From Mercurialis annua (lineage: Eukaryota; Streptophyta; Magnoliopsida; Malpighiales; Euphorbiaceae), in NCBI RefSeq assembly GCF_937616625.2, contig NC_065575.1, positions 9,183,501 through 9,247,500 on the forward strand: 64,000 nt of DNA. Reading direction: 5' to 3'. Positions 22,466 through 34,662 of this stretch are shown here, in pieces (the stretch's first letter is position 1; each line of letters opens with the position of its first letter). The notes beneath the pieces are model-generated. The model had not been told where the DNA came from. It was given only the letters and a program-made list of their open reading frames with translations, and ran no database searches. Both the position numbers and the translations under genes were made by a program.

Positions 22466-25400
22466 ATGGAAGAAACCAAAAACCGAGCTTCTTCATCCAA
22501 ACGCCACCCACGCGCCACTTCACATTTCAAACGCAAGCACTTCGATGATGACACAGAACACCATAATGAAACAAAATTACACATTAAGAAGAAGAAGCAA
22601 AAATTAGTCAGTAAAACCCTAACACAAACCCAATTCAATTTGACTATTTCAAATAGGTTTCAACCTCAATTTGATAAAAGTTGGAGTCTTTCACAGAGTA
22701 ATCGCAAATGGGTCTTCTCTGATACCGATTTCTCCGCTCATAAAGGTCTTAACCTTACTTTAATTTTATTAAACAATGGTGTAGTTTTTTTAAGTAGGAA
22801 TTTGCTATTAATTTAAGTTTTAATTATTTATTGTAATATTAGTTTGATTGATGATGTTTTGTGCAGATAGAGTGGTTGTTGTGTCTTACAATATACTAGG
22901 TGTTGAAAATGCTTCAAAGCATCCTGATTTGTATTTCAAAATCCCACCTCGATTCTTGGACTGGGATCGGCGAAAGGCGCTTATATGTGACGAGATCAAT
23001 TATTATAATGCAGGCATTCTATGTTTTCAGGCAGGTTGAGTTGGTTAGGTGTTTACTTAAAAACTTGTACATATTTATGTATATGGTAAGATGTGTAGTG
23101 TATCCCATTCTGTATAGTGTATAGATGTACGTTTTGTTGTATAGTAAGTGCATTTAAGATAGCGATTTTGATGCTGAAAGTTTCTAACTCGATTAAGATG
23201 CCACAGAAATGAGAATAATGGTTAAGAACATGTAGAGAAGGTTGGAAATCGACAGATGTTTGAGCCTGACATGAATTCTATGTGTTCTAGAGTTTCAAGT
23301 GTAGACTTGCTTTTCATCTGTGCATTTTCACGTCTCATTAAGGAGCAAAGTTGCTTCTAATGCTAGTCCATTAAAACTAATATTTTTATGCTTGGGATAT
23401 CTAATTTTACTCACTTAAGTTGTAGTGTTCATTGATTTTAAACTTTGCAGTATGTATTATTGAATTTTTTTTCTTTGTTTTCATGTTTATTTTATGGTAT
23501 TAAACAATTTGTATTTTCATAATCCACTCTTATGTGTTCAGGAGGTTGATCGCTTTGATGATTTAGACTGTCTTCTTCAAAAGGATGGCTTTAGAGGTGT
23601 TTACAAGGTATGTGAAATAATTTATGTATGTGACTTCTTTTAAGCCAGGCATTCTTTATCAATAGATTTAGTTAAATGAGTTTAACAATTAATGTTCCTT
23701 CCAGGGCCGCACCGGTGAAGCATGTGATGGCTGTGCTATATTTTGGAAAGAAATTCAGTAAGTCTTCTGCACTGAGGAGATTCCTAATGCTTATCATGTT
23801 ATCATGAATACTTTATATATGTAAATGTCCTTTCTAAAATTGATTCGGAGTAACTTTTATATTACTTGGTTATTTTCTTGATATTCATTCCTAGGAGTAT
23901 TGCCTAGAATGAAAAATTTGTACATCCATGTTTGAACTCAATATTTAAAGGAAAGTGACGAGTCTATTAAATTGCTTATTAGAAAATAATCTCCTCTATC
24001 AAAGAATGAAATTTCCATTTTCAAAATTAGGTTCTTTTGCTATAATATCATGGGCAGAAAACATTATTGCTGATTTATTTGTTTTATTTTCATTCCATCT
24101 ATACCCAAGTTTTAGCAAGTCATATTCTCAATACAGATATTCCCTTTTGCGTGAAGAAAATATAGAGTTTCAGAGTTTTGGCCTCCGAAACAATGTTGCT
24201 CAACTTTGTGTTTTAGAGGTATGCAGGACCTTTTATCACATGGCTGGTTCTTTTTTAATCCTTTTTCTTCTTTTTTTATCGCGGTTCAAATTATTCATTT
24301 TTTGCCCAACAATGTATCAATAACTTGGTTCAAGATTCTTTTCTTTGAGTAACTTATAAGCTGTGACATGAGGGGGGAAAAAGCAAAAAGAGAGAAAACA
24401 TGAAATGCCTGAAGAGGAATTTAAATATTACTTCAACTTACTTCAGTTATATAATGTGATCTGGAACACAAGTGCATGTGTTGTTACATTCTTTTATATT
24501 TTTGCATACAACTGTCAGATTATTATTATGTGTGATCTCATATTACATTTACAGATTTGTTTTGTCAGAAAGTAATCTTTTTCAGTTCTCAAATTTCTAC
24601 ACTGCAGTTGAATTTCCTTTCTATGTTAACTTTCTCTCTGTTTATTAGCTTGTCTTAAATTTTTGATTGTGCAGATGAATGGAAATAAATCAAAGTCTGA
24701 ATTTACACACTCGGCAGAGTAAGTTCAAATATGTTTCTTTATTTGTTGTGTTATCTTGATTCTTGTGTATAAATTTCAACGTCTTATATGGAAACCAAAA
24801 TGATGATAAATTTATAAAAATGAAACTGTAACACTTAACTGCTAGTTACAGAAAAATAACAGTAGCATTCCTGTTATTCCTCTTAATTAAAACACGGGCT
24901 TCTTTTGTTATGCCTTTTACTTTTTGTTCAGCACCAATAAAGCGCAATTCTAGAGCTTATCAGAAAAGAAAGTAACCTGTACCGCTAAGAAGCTCTATTG
25001 TACAATTCATCCTCTCAAAATTGTGAATACTGCTAATTTTTTTTACTATAACTGTGCTGTGAAACCTCATCAGGGCATAGGACATTCATTCTTATTTCTC
25101 CTAGCACTCTGCTTCTGCTAAAGATTTTAGATTGCCACAAAAGCTAGTGTTCTAACTTTCTGGATCAGGCTTTGATCACTGCAATGTCTGCAATAATAAC
25201 AATTCTTCTCCATTTTTTGTTGTGTAGACCTGTTTCCCAAATATGATTAGAAACATCACATTGTTTCTTTTTTGTATTTAAAGAAAAGGCTATTTGCAGA
25301 TTCTTCATTGCGTCTTCATGATGCATGTCTGTCATTTGGGTGATTCTCCATCTATGAATTTTATCTTTAGTCCTTAACTTCCATGAAAAGCAATCAACAT

Positions 25401-28151
25401 AATTAAACTATACCAATGAACATTTCCTGACCTCCACAGTAATTGAAAATACTTCTTTGGCCTTCCTTGATTCCGCCAACCCTTTCAGGAACTATTGATT
25501 GAGAGTTCTCCAATCTTAGTTTAGTTCCACTTCAATAACAAATTGCTAGCGATATCTAAACTTTAACTTGATTCAAATCCCTTTTTGTTATCGATGCTGA
25601 TAATGATAACACGATCTGGATAACCTTGAAACTTTGATATGCTCTTGCTAACACAAGAGGCATTCAGTGTTCTCTTCCTAAAGTTATGCTGTCTGATAGC
25701 TTACTGGTTCTGCTGTGTTATTCTTTTGATATCGCTAGCAATTTGGCTGATAATGATACAAAACCTTATATATAGGTCTCAAACTACTGGAAATCGAAGA
25801 TTTGTGGTTGGAAATGTACATGTTCTGTTCAACCCAAATCGTGGAGACATCAAGCTCGGCCAGGTAATAGCTCTTTTGGTGCTTCGTTATTCCTAAAAGA
25901 GTCCAAATTCTCCGTTGGAGCTTCAGAATCTGATAAAACAAATTCTCTCATATATGTACATGCTCCATGTTCATGTGTGTGATTGAGAAAATGATACCTC
26001 AATCTCATCATCTCGGTAAAACAAAATCCTATTAAATAGTTTTGTTTTGAATATCAACACTAAAATTTTCTATGTTACATTTTCCCTCTGGATGCAGGTT
26101 AGACTTTTTCTTGAGAGAGCTTACAAGTTATCCCAAGAATGGGGTGACATCCCTGTTATACTTGGTGGAGATCTAAATAGTCTTCCACAGGTAAGGTCTT
26201 ATGGTGCAGTTACTTTTTGAAAAGCTGTAACTATTTACTTTTTCTCTCTCAGCAACCTTGTGACTATGATTTTGTTTTCATCTTATGTTTAGAGTGCTCT
26301 GTATCAATTTCTAGCTTCATCAGAGGTGAGTTTTAATACGGTATAGTGTCAAGCTTATAGATTAGCTTTTCCTTGAGCATTCTCTTTGACTTGCATAGTC
26401 CTGAGGTCCTCTTTGTGCTGTTTGAATATCTGTAGTTGAACCTTCTGGTCCATAACCGCAAAAACATTTCAGGGCAGCTTGAGCATCCACCACAACACAA
26501 ATATTTCAGATCCCACAATAAGAATTCTGAAAGGTGAGAAATTCTTATAACTTCATGTAGTTTTAGTGTGTGTTTATTGACTCAGCATTGATGGGATTCT
26601 CTGTTGCACGAATACTTCTCAAGTCCTACGTGTTGGCATTTGTTTTCGTTTCCGGAAATAATTGTGAAACTCCAACACCTTATATTTGCAACTTATTCTT
26701 GTAAAACAAAAAAATTATTATCCCATTTTAGCTTTTATGTGCTACATTTTATTGAAGTGTAACTTTACTTGCGTATAAGTTAATAGAATTGGATAATTGT
26801 AATGCTTAAGAGCATGGGTTCGCCTAGTAGAAATCGGTATTTGCACTTGTCCTCCTCCAACTATCCCAAAAAAGATGGAACAAAAATGAACTAAGAACAC
26901 TGGCATCTTTTTAACATTAGAAGACAGACAATTAGGCAGACAGAAGGATCCTTTTCTGAAAGCAAACAACATAATGGAGTCTCGATGAAGAATCTTGGGG
27001 TTCTTAAGACCTCTTATATTACATCTTCTATGGTGTCAAATCTAGGATGTTGCGTGGCTCTTTTCAACTGATTGGATTATGTGTATGCAGAATTTGCATG
27101 TCCATCTCAAGGCCGTCATTACATTTATGGAGCGATGAAGAAGTATCTTTTGCTAGTGGTACTGAAGGAGTCACTCATCTTCGTCACCAATTAAAGCTTG
27201 GTAGTGCATATCTTGGGGTTCCCGTAAGTACAATTTGTTTATGCATATTACTATATGGATACTTCAATATTCTTGATTTGCTTAGGTTTTTGGCTTCTCT
27301 AAAATTGAATTGTTATTTTATTCAATAACATAAAAACGGATGCCGCTGTCTGACTCAAGCTATCCAATACAACTTTATATTAAAGCAAATTTTGTAGAAT
27401 ATGGTCTTGAGAATTTGTACATTGATGTCACTCAATTTAATACATATTTTTATTGGTAGTTGTTGATATGTTCTTTTCATGATTTTTTTCTTCCAGTTTT
27501 GACATAGTTAAAGTTGTTCAGGGGAGCTCTAGATCAAGAGACCATCATGGAGAACCATTGGCAACATCATATCATTCCAAGTTTATAGGAACTGTTGATT
27601 ATATTTGGTAATATAATTTCTCAGGAGACCGACAAAGTACAAATTGTTTCCATATATAAATTCTGAGTATTGATTTCATTATACGTCACAGGCACACAAA
27701 ACAACTCATTCCCGTTAGAGTTCTTGATACGATACCCATAGATATTTTGAAAAGAAGCGATGGCCTTCCTAATGAGGTACCTTTCAATTTGCAAATGCTT
27801 GTTTGATTGGTTACATTCTATCAAAGTTGTTCAATTTCTGTTTTATTGTTATTATTTTTGATGCTTGCATGTCTGGCATAATCTAATAAGTTGTGTACTT
27901 GGAAATAAAGAAAATTTTGGCCTACATTATTAGCAATTTTTGCCCCTCGCCTCGAAAATTCTTTGAGACAAGGCAATTTATAGTTCTCTGCAAGTTGGTA
28001 AATATGCAGAAAACCTGATAACTCTACAAATGATCTTTACTAAATTCTCTAAATCCGCATCACTAACACATGCTTCATTATTTCGCAGAAATGGGGAAGT
28101 GATCATCTTGCTCTTGTATGTGAACTAGCCTTTGTAGATAACGACAACTAA
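22466..28151 (+). CDS. CCR4-like deadenylase/EEP-family nuclease, 14 exons, 455 residues
   Basis: This is a member of the exonuclease-endonuclease-phosphatase family closest to plant CCR4 homologs 5/6; such proteins are predicted mRNA deadenylases. Exons: 22466-22745, 22867-23030, 23542-23607, 23705-23757, 24137-24218, 24675-24718, 25776-25863, 26098-26190, 26293-26325, 26436-26533, 27091-27223, 27522-27607, 27692-27776, 28089-28151. They total 1368 nt, in frame throughout. Catalytic-type motifs appear in order: VVSYNILG, CFQ/EVDRF (metal-binding Glu), VGNVHVLFNP, GGDLNSLPQSALY, GTVDYIW and SDHLALVCEL (Asp-His near the end). The N terminus is basic (KKKKQK) and could be nuclear-directing. The third exon is reached by a GC-AG intron (donor CAG/GCAGGT at 23031). 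The related Arabidopsis CCR4 homolog 5 is, from memory, of near-identical length. I leave the symbol blank because orthology is not proven. Confidence 0.9.
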
Positions 28152-28480
28152 ATTTCAGAGTCATGCACGAAGTTGATATTCCTCAAAGGAACTCCGAAGT
28201 TGTGAGAAGCTTTGATTCCTTCGAGCATTGCTTGCAGAATTTGCTAACAGCTAGGTGCGCGGGTTTCATATAATCTACCAGAGCAGCAACTTCAGTTACT
28301 AATGAATCCGGTCTTTTGAAGAAAAAGGTCAGTTCATAAACCCCAAAGAGTAGCTAGAAGTAAATTTTTCACTCTTTTTTATCAACAGGCATCCAGAAAT
28401 ATTTATAACAATCGTAAATTTATTATTTCTGACTGGTTAAACTCAGTACTTTAATAATAGGTGGGACTGTAGCGATATAT

Positions 28481-28711
28481 GCTCCTAGGGTTTGTAAATA
28501 CCGAACTAAACCGAAAAATTTTGTTTGGTTTGATTTTTACATTATAAAAGGTTTTAGTTTTTTTTTTTTCGTTTTTGAAAGTGAAGTTCACTTTTGTTGT
28601 AAATCAAACCCAAAAGATTAAGCCGTATTGACTGATTCAGTTCGGTTTTGGAAAAAAATCAAAACTTTAGTTTGGTTCTGTTAAGTTCGGTTTGAACAAA
28701 ACACACACCAA
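28481..28711. mobile_element. Short hAT-like non-autonomous element
   Basis: It has TAGGGTTTGTAAATACCGAAC at one end and TTCGGTTTGAAC...ACACACCA at the other, with ACCGAA-type subterminal repeats resembling the hAT element upstream. I could not find a convincing 8-bp duplication. Confidence 0.45.
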
Positions 28712-30013
28712 TAATTGCACCTACTCTCATATGATGTCTGTTTTACATTATGAGCATATGGAAAAGTCAGATAAAAAAAGAGAATAGAATAGCAAATTTA
28801 AAATGCAATTTGGTTGAAGAAAAGTGGAGCATAATAAGCAGGAAATTCCTGAAAAGTCAAATCCTGTTGGAAGAAGCTATTTTCTGCATAGAAAAGTTGT
28901 ATAGTTGGCTAAATTGTGCACCACTCAATTTGTCAAACTTTACAAGCCCTTGCCTTGACTACTCTTTCCATTTTCGGGATATAAATTCTTATATAGTTAT
29001 TTCTGTCAAGGATTTTAACTTTTATTTTTAGGTCAAACCCTCAAAACACACCAAACTTTTGCGATTTTTATCGGTTATCTTTCAAAATTTGCAAATATAA
29101 CCTGTTTTGGCTTATTATGTTCCTTTTATAGCGAAATTCGAATGCAACCGATTTTCTTGCCAACATGACAACCATGTATATAAGATAAATCACAATAAAA
29201 TATCAAACATTTTCGTATTATGTCATAATAAAAGGTTTAATACTTTAATCACAATAAAAAAATCCAAACCGATTCAAAAATAGCTATAAAAATATGATAT
29301 AAAAAAATGGATTATATTTGCAAATTTTAAAAAGTTTGGTCATAGCTGATAAAAATTGCATTTTTTGAGAGTTTGGCCTTATTTTTATTATCAACTAGAA
29401 AATTGGGAGAAATACTTAAGTAGGCTTATCCTGTTGTATATTGACCAGTCAATTGAATTTTACTATATCAATAAATAATAGTAACTTCATTATTTTGATA
29501 CGTTATTTACTAATGTAAAGTTTTCAAAATTTTATGATAGAAAAGTTAATTTCTGTTATGAAATAATTTTTATTTGAAATTGTAATCCTACTTTCAAACT
29601 CAGAAAACGGTGGCAAATGAAAATTAAATATATATATATATATATATATTTCCGTTGTACAAAAGAACATATACTACCTCCTCTAAATATAGAAAATATT
29701 TTTATTTTGAGGCGTTTCAAAAAAAAAATATATAAAAAATATTTTTAATTGTTCAAATGCTCTTATTTAGAATTTTGGTAAAAAAAATATTCTTATGTAT
29801 TTTTATGGGTATTAGCATTTAGAATATATTAATATTGACAATTACCGTTTTTTTAATTTTAGCCAATTAAATTAGCTAACATATTTAAATTAATGTAATA
29901 TCCATATATGTATAAATTCTCTAGGATAAGTTTAGGGTTATTTTGGTAATTCTAAAAAAAACATGTAGTACTAATGATTCTTTTTAATCCAGGTGCAAAT
30001 TAAAAAGTACTAT
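28712..30013. other. AT-rich intergenic DNA, no gene seen
   Basis: This stretch holds AT-rich sequence, an (AT)n microsatellite at 29628-29650, and degenerate repeat remnants. No open frame here looks genuine. Confidence 0.5.
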
Positions 30014-30022
30014 TAGTTTTTT

Positions 30023-30370
30023 GGACAAATGTCGTAAAAATGCCGAACCTTTCACAAAAATTTCACAAAAGTCCTCATCTTTCAATTTTATCGATTTTGG
30101 CCAAAAACTAATTATTTGGTTTCACAAAAGTCCTAACCTTTCAATTTTGGCAATTTTGGCCAAAAATGGATTATTTGGTTTCACAAAAGTCCCGACCTTT
30201 CAATATATGTGCTTGCCACGTAGGTGTCACATAGGCAAATTAAAATCAAATTGAGAGTTGGCCACAATTGAAACCAAATAATCTGTTTTTGGCAAAAATC
30301 GACAAAATTGAAAGATGAGGACTTTTGTAAAACTTTTATGAAAGATTTGGTCTTTTTACGACATTTGGCC
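30023..30370. mobile_element. MULE-type MITE, 348 bp, exact 9-bp TSD
   Basis: The TIRs begin GGACAAATGTCGTAAAAATG and end in the inverse ...CGACATTTGGCC. TAGTTTTTT lies at 30014-30022 and 30371-30379. Inside, the segment TTTCACAAAAGTCC...TTTGGCCAAAAA is tandemly repeated about three times. A relative is at 53278-53551. Confidence 0.85.
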
Positions 30371-30586
30371 TAGTTTTTTATATACTTATGGGACAGAATA
30401 TATTGTAAGTAATGTTTTTTTATTTATTTAAGTGAAAAGTAAAGTTTAACTGATGGAATAATTTAATCTAACGATCTTTAACATAATATCGTAAGGGCAT
30501 ATACCATTTAAGCTCTAATACATTGGTTAATATATTATTGTCAAGTAGAGATGAACATAAAACATGACAGTTTATCATTTAGTAAA

Positions 30587-30971
30587 AGTCTAATGTCTTA
30601 AAAAATTCCGACTTTTTATTTTCTTTTCAGTCTTATCCCAACGTTAAAAATTAGTCAATTTTATCCTATTTTGTATTTTTTTTTTCATTTCAATTGTACC
30701 TTAAAGCATAAAATTGATTTTTTTTTTATTTAGCAAAAGTTCAAAAAAATTCTTTAAATTTATCCTTTTTACATTAGATTATCTTTTTATAATAAATTGA
30801 CAATTTTTGAAGAATTTTTTGAACTTTTGTCAAATAAATAAAGGTTAATTTTATATTTTAGAGTACAATAGAAATGAAAAATACAAGATATGGTAAAATT
30901 AATAAATTTTTAACGTCAAGATAGAATTGAAAAGCTGATGAAAAGTCGGGGTTTTTTTAAGGTATTAAGCC
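30587..30971. mobile_element. MULE-type MITE, 385 bp, related to 139-641
   Basis: It has AGTCTAATGTCTTAAAAAATTCC at one end and GGTATTAAGCC at the other. The arms match the GGCCTAAT family. The duplication is TTTAGTAAA (30578-30586) versus TTTAATAAA (30972-30980), one mismatch. Confidence 0.7.
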
Positions 30972-31201
30972 TTTAATAAAAGAGAAGAAAATTGGAATGA
31001 AATTGAGACTAATGCAATTAGTACTAAAGATCGTTTTAATAGAAAAACCAAAAATTGTATTCAGTCGGTACTAATACAAAAAGAATAGATAAAGAAGTAA
31101 AATTTGAAGCCATATATATATTCGTAAAATTAGTGGCAGATGATATCACATTAAACTACTACCATCTTCAAAGTCGTTACTTACAACGACCACCTTTCAC
31201 A

Positions 31202-31476
31202 CACTATAAAAGAATATTAGAATGAGCAGCAAATATTTTTTATTGCTAATAGTGCTAAAATTGTTATTATTAACATATAGTAACAAAAATAATTATGGCA
31301 TGTTGCTGCTAATAAAACATTGTCTTAAGTAATTGGCAATAAAATTTGATGTAAAATGCTGCTTATAACTAACTAATGGCAGAAATTTTTAAAATTATTG
31401 CTGCAAAATATTTGTAGCAGCAAAAAAAAGTTTAGCTGCAAAATTACTGTTATCAAATAGAATATTTCATGTAGTG
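31202..31476. mobile_element. Miniature CACTA element, 275 bp
   Basis: It starts CACTATAAAAGAATATTAG and ends AATATTTCATGTAGTG, with a 3-bp duplication ACA on both sides (31199-31201, 31477-31479). Short GCAGC/GCTGC motifs in both orientations fill the subterminal parts. CACTA ends and 3-bp duplications are hallmarks of the En/Spm superfamily. Confidence 0.7.
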
Positions 31477-31504
31477 ACAAAACTTTTAATTTGCAAATAA
31501 AAAT

Positions 31505-31553
31505 GGGACTAATCCCTTCCATAAGCGCTCCTTCTCCCCTAATTATAAAAAAA
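31505..31553 (+). mobile_element. SINE 3' fragment
   Basis: This is a fragment resembling the last 50 bp of the SINE family (CATAAGCGCTC...CCCTAATTATAAAAAAA). Confidence 0.5.
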
Positions 31554-32216
31554 TAATGGATCGATGTTGTATGTAAAACAGTAATACGGAATTATAATCT
31601 ATCTCGATTTTATAGTGGAGTATTCTCATCAATGGTGAAATTAGTCAAAAATGTCAACCAGTTAATTCGATTATCTTATACTACTAAATTTTAAAATTTA
31701 TCTTCTTTTAGAATAATTTCTTATTTTGTTCCTAATTTCATATTAATAATCTTCGACGTGATACTACGATAGTGAAGTCTTTATAAAATGGATCCGTGAA
31801 GACTCGGTTTAAGAAATAAATTCTCGCAATCTCATTTTATCTCTTAAATTCGGTAATATCTAAATAATTCTTTTATTTGGATTGAGTTTTTTTATAAAAA
31901 GAAAAATTCATAAGAGTTCACTAATGTCAGTGGAGGAATCATGATTTCTTATTTATTTAGGCTAAATTTTATCTGACCATTTAGTTTTATTTTTATCCTC
32001 TCAACATTCCAGACTTACTGAACCTCTTAAAAACCTTAGGTCACTTACAACCTCTATAAATGCACCATTAACACAGTTTGGCTAGGGGGGCCAGAACGGC
32101 AATAAAACACCATAAACTACCTCAAAATAAAAAATTAAAAAATTACATTTAAAAAAGTTAAAAAAAATAAACTCTATTAAAATGTCCTACTTTAAATTTT
32201 TACTAATTATATTTTT

Positions 32217-32940
32217 GAATAAATTACTCTAAGAAACTCCACATATGTCATAATTCACATTTTACCTCTTGTCTAAAAATCAAACAATTGTACTCACTTT
32301 CAACTCCATTAACAATTAGAGGTTTCTGTTAGTTCCGTTAGTAATTTGGTATTTACTTTTAAATGATTTGGTACCTCACTTTTAATTATATTAACAATTT
32401 GATACATCATTTTTAATTAGGGGTAATGTCATAAAAATTCACGAACTTTACACGTTTTCTCATTTTAATCATGCACTTTAAATTTTCTCATTTTCATGCA
32501 CGAACTACCACTTTTTCTCAAATTCATGCACGGTGTTGAGGTGTCACGGCTCCATTGGTGTAATTCGATGAGGTGGAGGTCATTTTACACCAATGAATGA
32601 GTGCCACCTCAGCACCGTGTATGAATTTGGGAAAAAGTGGTAGTTCGTGTATGAAAATGAGAAAATTTAAACTTCGTGATTGAAATGAGAAAACGTGTAA
32701 AGTTCGTGATTTTTTTTGACATTAACCCTTTTAATTATGTTAACAATTTGATACCTCATTTTCAAACGATTTGTTACCTCATTTTTACTTCCATCGGCGA
32801 TTTGATATTTAGATTAAACAAAATGTTATAATTATTTGTAAAATTACAAATAAGTTATCAAATCAGTTGATTTTTAAATATAAAAGATGTTAAACTGTGA
32901 ATGATGACATATGTAGAGAGCCTCGTAGTAATTTGCTCTG
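32217..32940. mobile_element. TIR element interrupted by a MULE MITE
   Basis: The arms GAATAAATTACTCTAAG...ACATATGTCAT and the inverse ATGACATATGTAGAG...AGTAATTTGCTCTG pair as imperfect TIRs. A similar T-rich duplication flanks it (about 32208-32216 and 32941-32949). Family fragments also occur near 6760-6815 and 39613-39740. Confidence 0.6.
32420..32728. mobile_element. MULE-type MITE, 309 bp, exact 9-bp TSD, nested
   Basis: The TIRs are GGGGTAATGTCATAAAAATT and its inverse, ending ...TTGACATTAACCC. TTTTAATTA lies at 32411-32419 and 32729-32737. The centre is itself palindromic (CACGGTGTTGAGGTG... against ...CACCTCAGCACCGTG). A sister copy is at 61075-61375. Confidence 0.88.
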
Positions 32941-33503
32941 TATTTTTTTTGTGTTTATTCTTTGTAGTATTATATTTATTTAATTTTTTTAATTAAATTA
33001 GGCACTATCTAAAACAATGATCTGATTTCGTGAGTGTCCAAGGTTAATGTGGATCCGCCCTTGCTCATGCGAGAGAGTGATTCGCCATGAACCAAATCCA
33101 ATCAACTAAAGACAACTAAGTCTACAGAAAATTCAATGTAAGAGGAATTTGTGATTATAGGTTGTCCCCTCTCGTAGTATCAATTAGTAAAAGAAAAGGA
33201 AAAGTATGAATCATAATCCGTAATAGTGCAAAATTAGTGGGATATGATATGAAAACATCATTTAACTACTACCATAAAATAAAAGCCACTTTGCTTGCGC
33301 AACAATTAAGATGAGCCGCCAAAATAATTATTAAATCCGCAACATAATTTCCCCACTTTTAATTGTAAATTTGTGTGGAAACTCATCTATATGAACTACC
33401 ACTAGGGATTTTATGCAAGTGGCGACTCATCAGCCATAAGCAACAACATTCATTCCCTCCCAAACTTTCACATTATACTAACAACTAAATCTGACTAAAA
33501 AAA

Positions 33504-33608
33504 CCAACAAGCTGTAACTCAAATGGTATAAACGCTGGACACAAAGTGTTAATGTTGTGGGTTCAATTCCTCCCACAAGCGCTCTCTTTCCAATTTTCAA
33601 AAAAAAAA
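33504..33608 (+). mobile_element. tRNA-derived SINE, 105 bp, 13-bp TSD
   Basis: It has an A-box-like TGTAACTCAAATGGTA, a B-box GGTTCAATTCC and the tail TCCAATTTTC plus an A-run. CTGACTAAAAAAA is exact at 33491-33503 and 33609-33621, the signature of target-primed retrotransposition. It is not a functional tRNA gene, since the arms do not pair into a cloverleaf. Confidence 0.88.
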
Positions 33609-33621
33609 CTGACTAAAAAAA

Positions 33622-34662
33622 ATATGACTTGAAATATATCTCCATAAGCATCGCTTTATAGGTGACGGAGTCAAATTGTCATTTAAAGGCAATTTTTTTA
33701 GGATTTTCTAAACTAACTAATACATCATTTGGTCTATTTAAAAATAAAATAACTCGAAAGAACGTAATCAAAACAAATAGTTTGTGAGGCGACTCAAACA
33801 ACTAGGCCCCTTTAAAGGCTCTTGCCGGTGGAGGGGGCGGCCTGCTCCCATCTCTCTTTCTTTGCTCATAGTGGAACGTATTAAGAGAGAAAAGCGGGTG
33901 GTCATTTTTCTAGTCACCGGTCACTAATTTTTTGCAAATTTTTTTTAGCATTATTTTTTTTTACTTTTTATTGATCAACAAAGAAAAAATGTATTAATAT
34001 TCGAAAACAGAAATAATATGAGACCAAATATGACTACAGACACAATTTCTTTAAAAGTAGATAATGTCCATTGAGCAAAGACTGTAAGCTGTTTTACTAG
34101 TAAAAACAAAACCTACATTAGCAAAAGTAAAAGCTAAAATCGCCTCATTTTACAATCATCGGTTATTTTTTATTTTATTTTTGAATTCTTCTATTGTAGG
34201 AACGTAATATTTATAATCTCAATGCATTGTAATTATAAATTAGAAAAAACAAGACTCAAAATATGATCCATCTATAAAGACAAAGATGGCGGGAAACTGA
34301 TAATTAAACAAACAAAAATCATAGAAAACTACAAGAAGCCACCTTCCAAGTTGTTTCCGTAGCATCAGACCGTGACCTCAAACAAACAAAACTTGGAGTT
34401 CAACTTCAATCCATTTGTCTATGTACGAAACATTCAAATTCTCAATAACAAATTGGTTCTAATTCAAACCAAATAAAATTTGACATTACTCAAATCAAAT
34501 TTAAAAATCATAGAGCATTATTACATCTAGAGAGTATCAAAACTCTTGGAGAAAATCACCATCAAAAATCCAAGAACTCTCACTTAACAAATCCCAAATT
34601 AACCTCCAATATGGCTGATCATACTGCCTGTAAAAAATATAATACTCCTAACTGCAAAACAC
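33622..34662. other. Intergenic DNA downstream of the ERF gene
   Basis: No gene is seen. The part nearest 34662 would be the ERF 3' UTR. A slightly GC-richer patch lies at 33800-33870. Confidence 0.5.

Noticed and set aside
23955..24323. 122-codon frame within the CCR4-like gene
   Set aside because: It runs through intron sequence; only 24137-24218 is exon and is read in the frame continuing from the upstream exons.
30021..30254. 77-codon frame
   Set aside because: It lies wholly inside a MITE and is built from its internal tandem repeats.
33504..33608. tRNA gene
   Set aside because: A and B boxes are present but stems do not pair; the A-tail and target duplication show a SINE.
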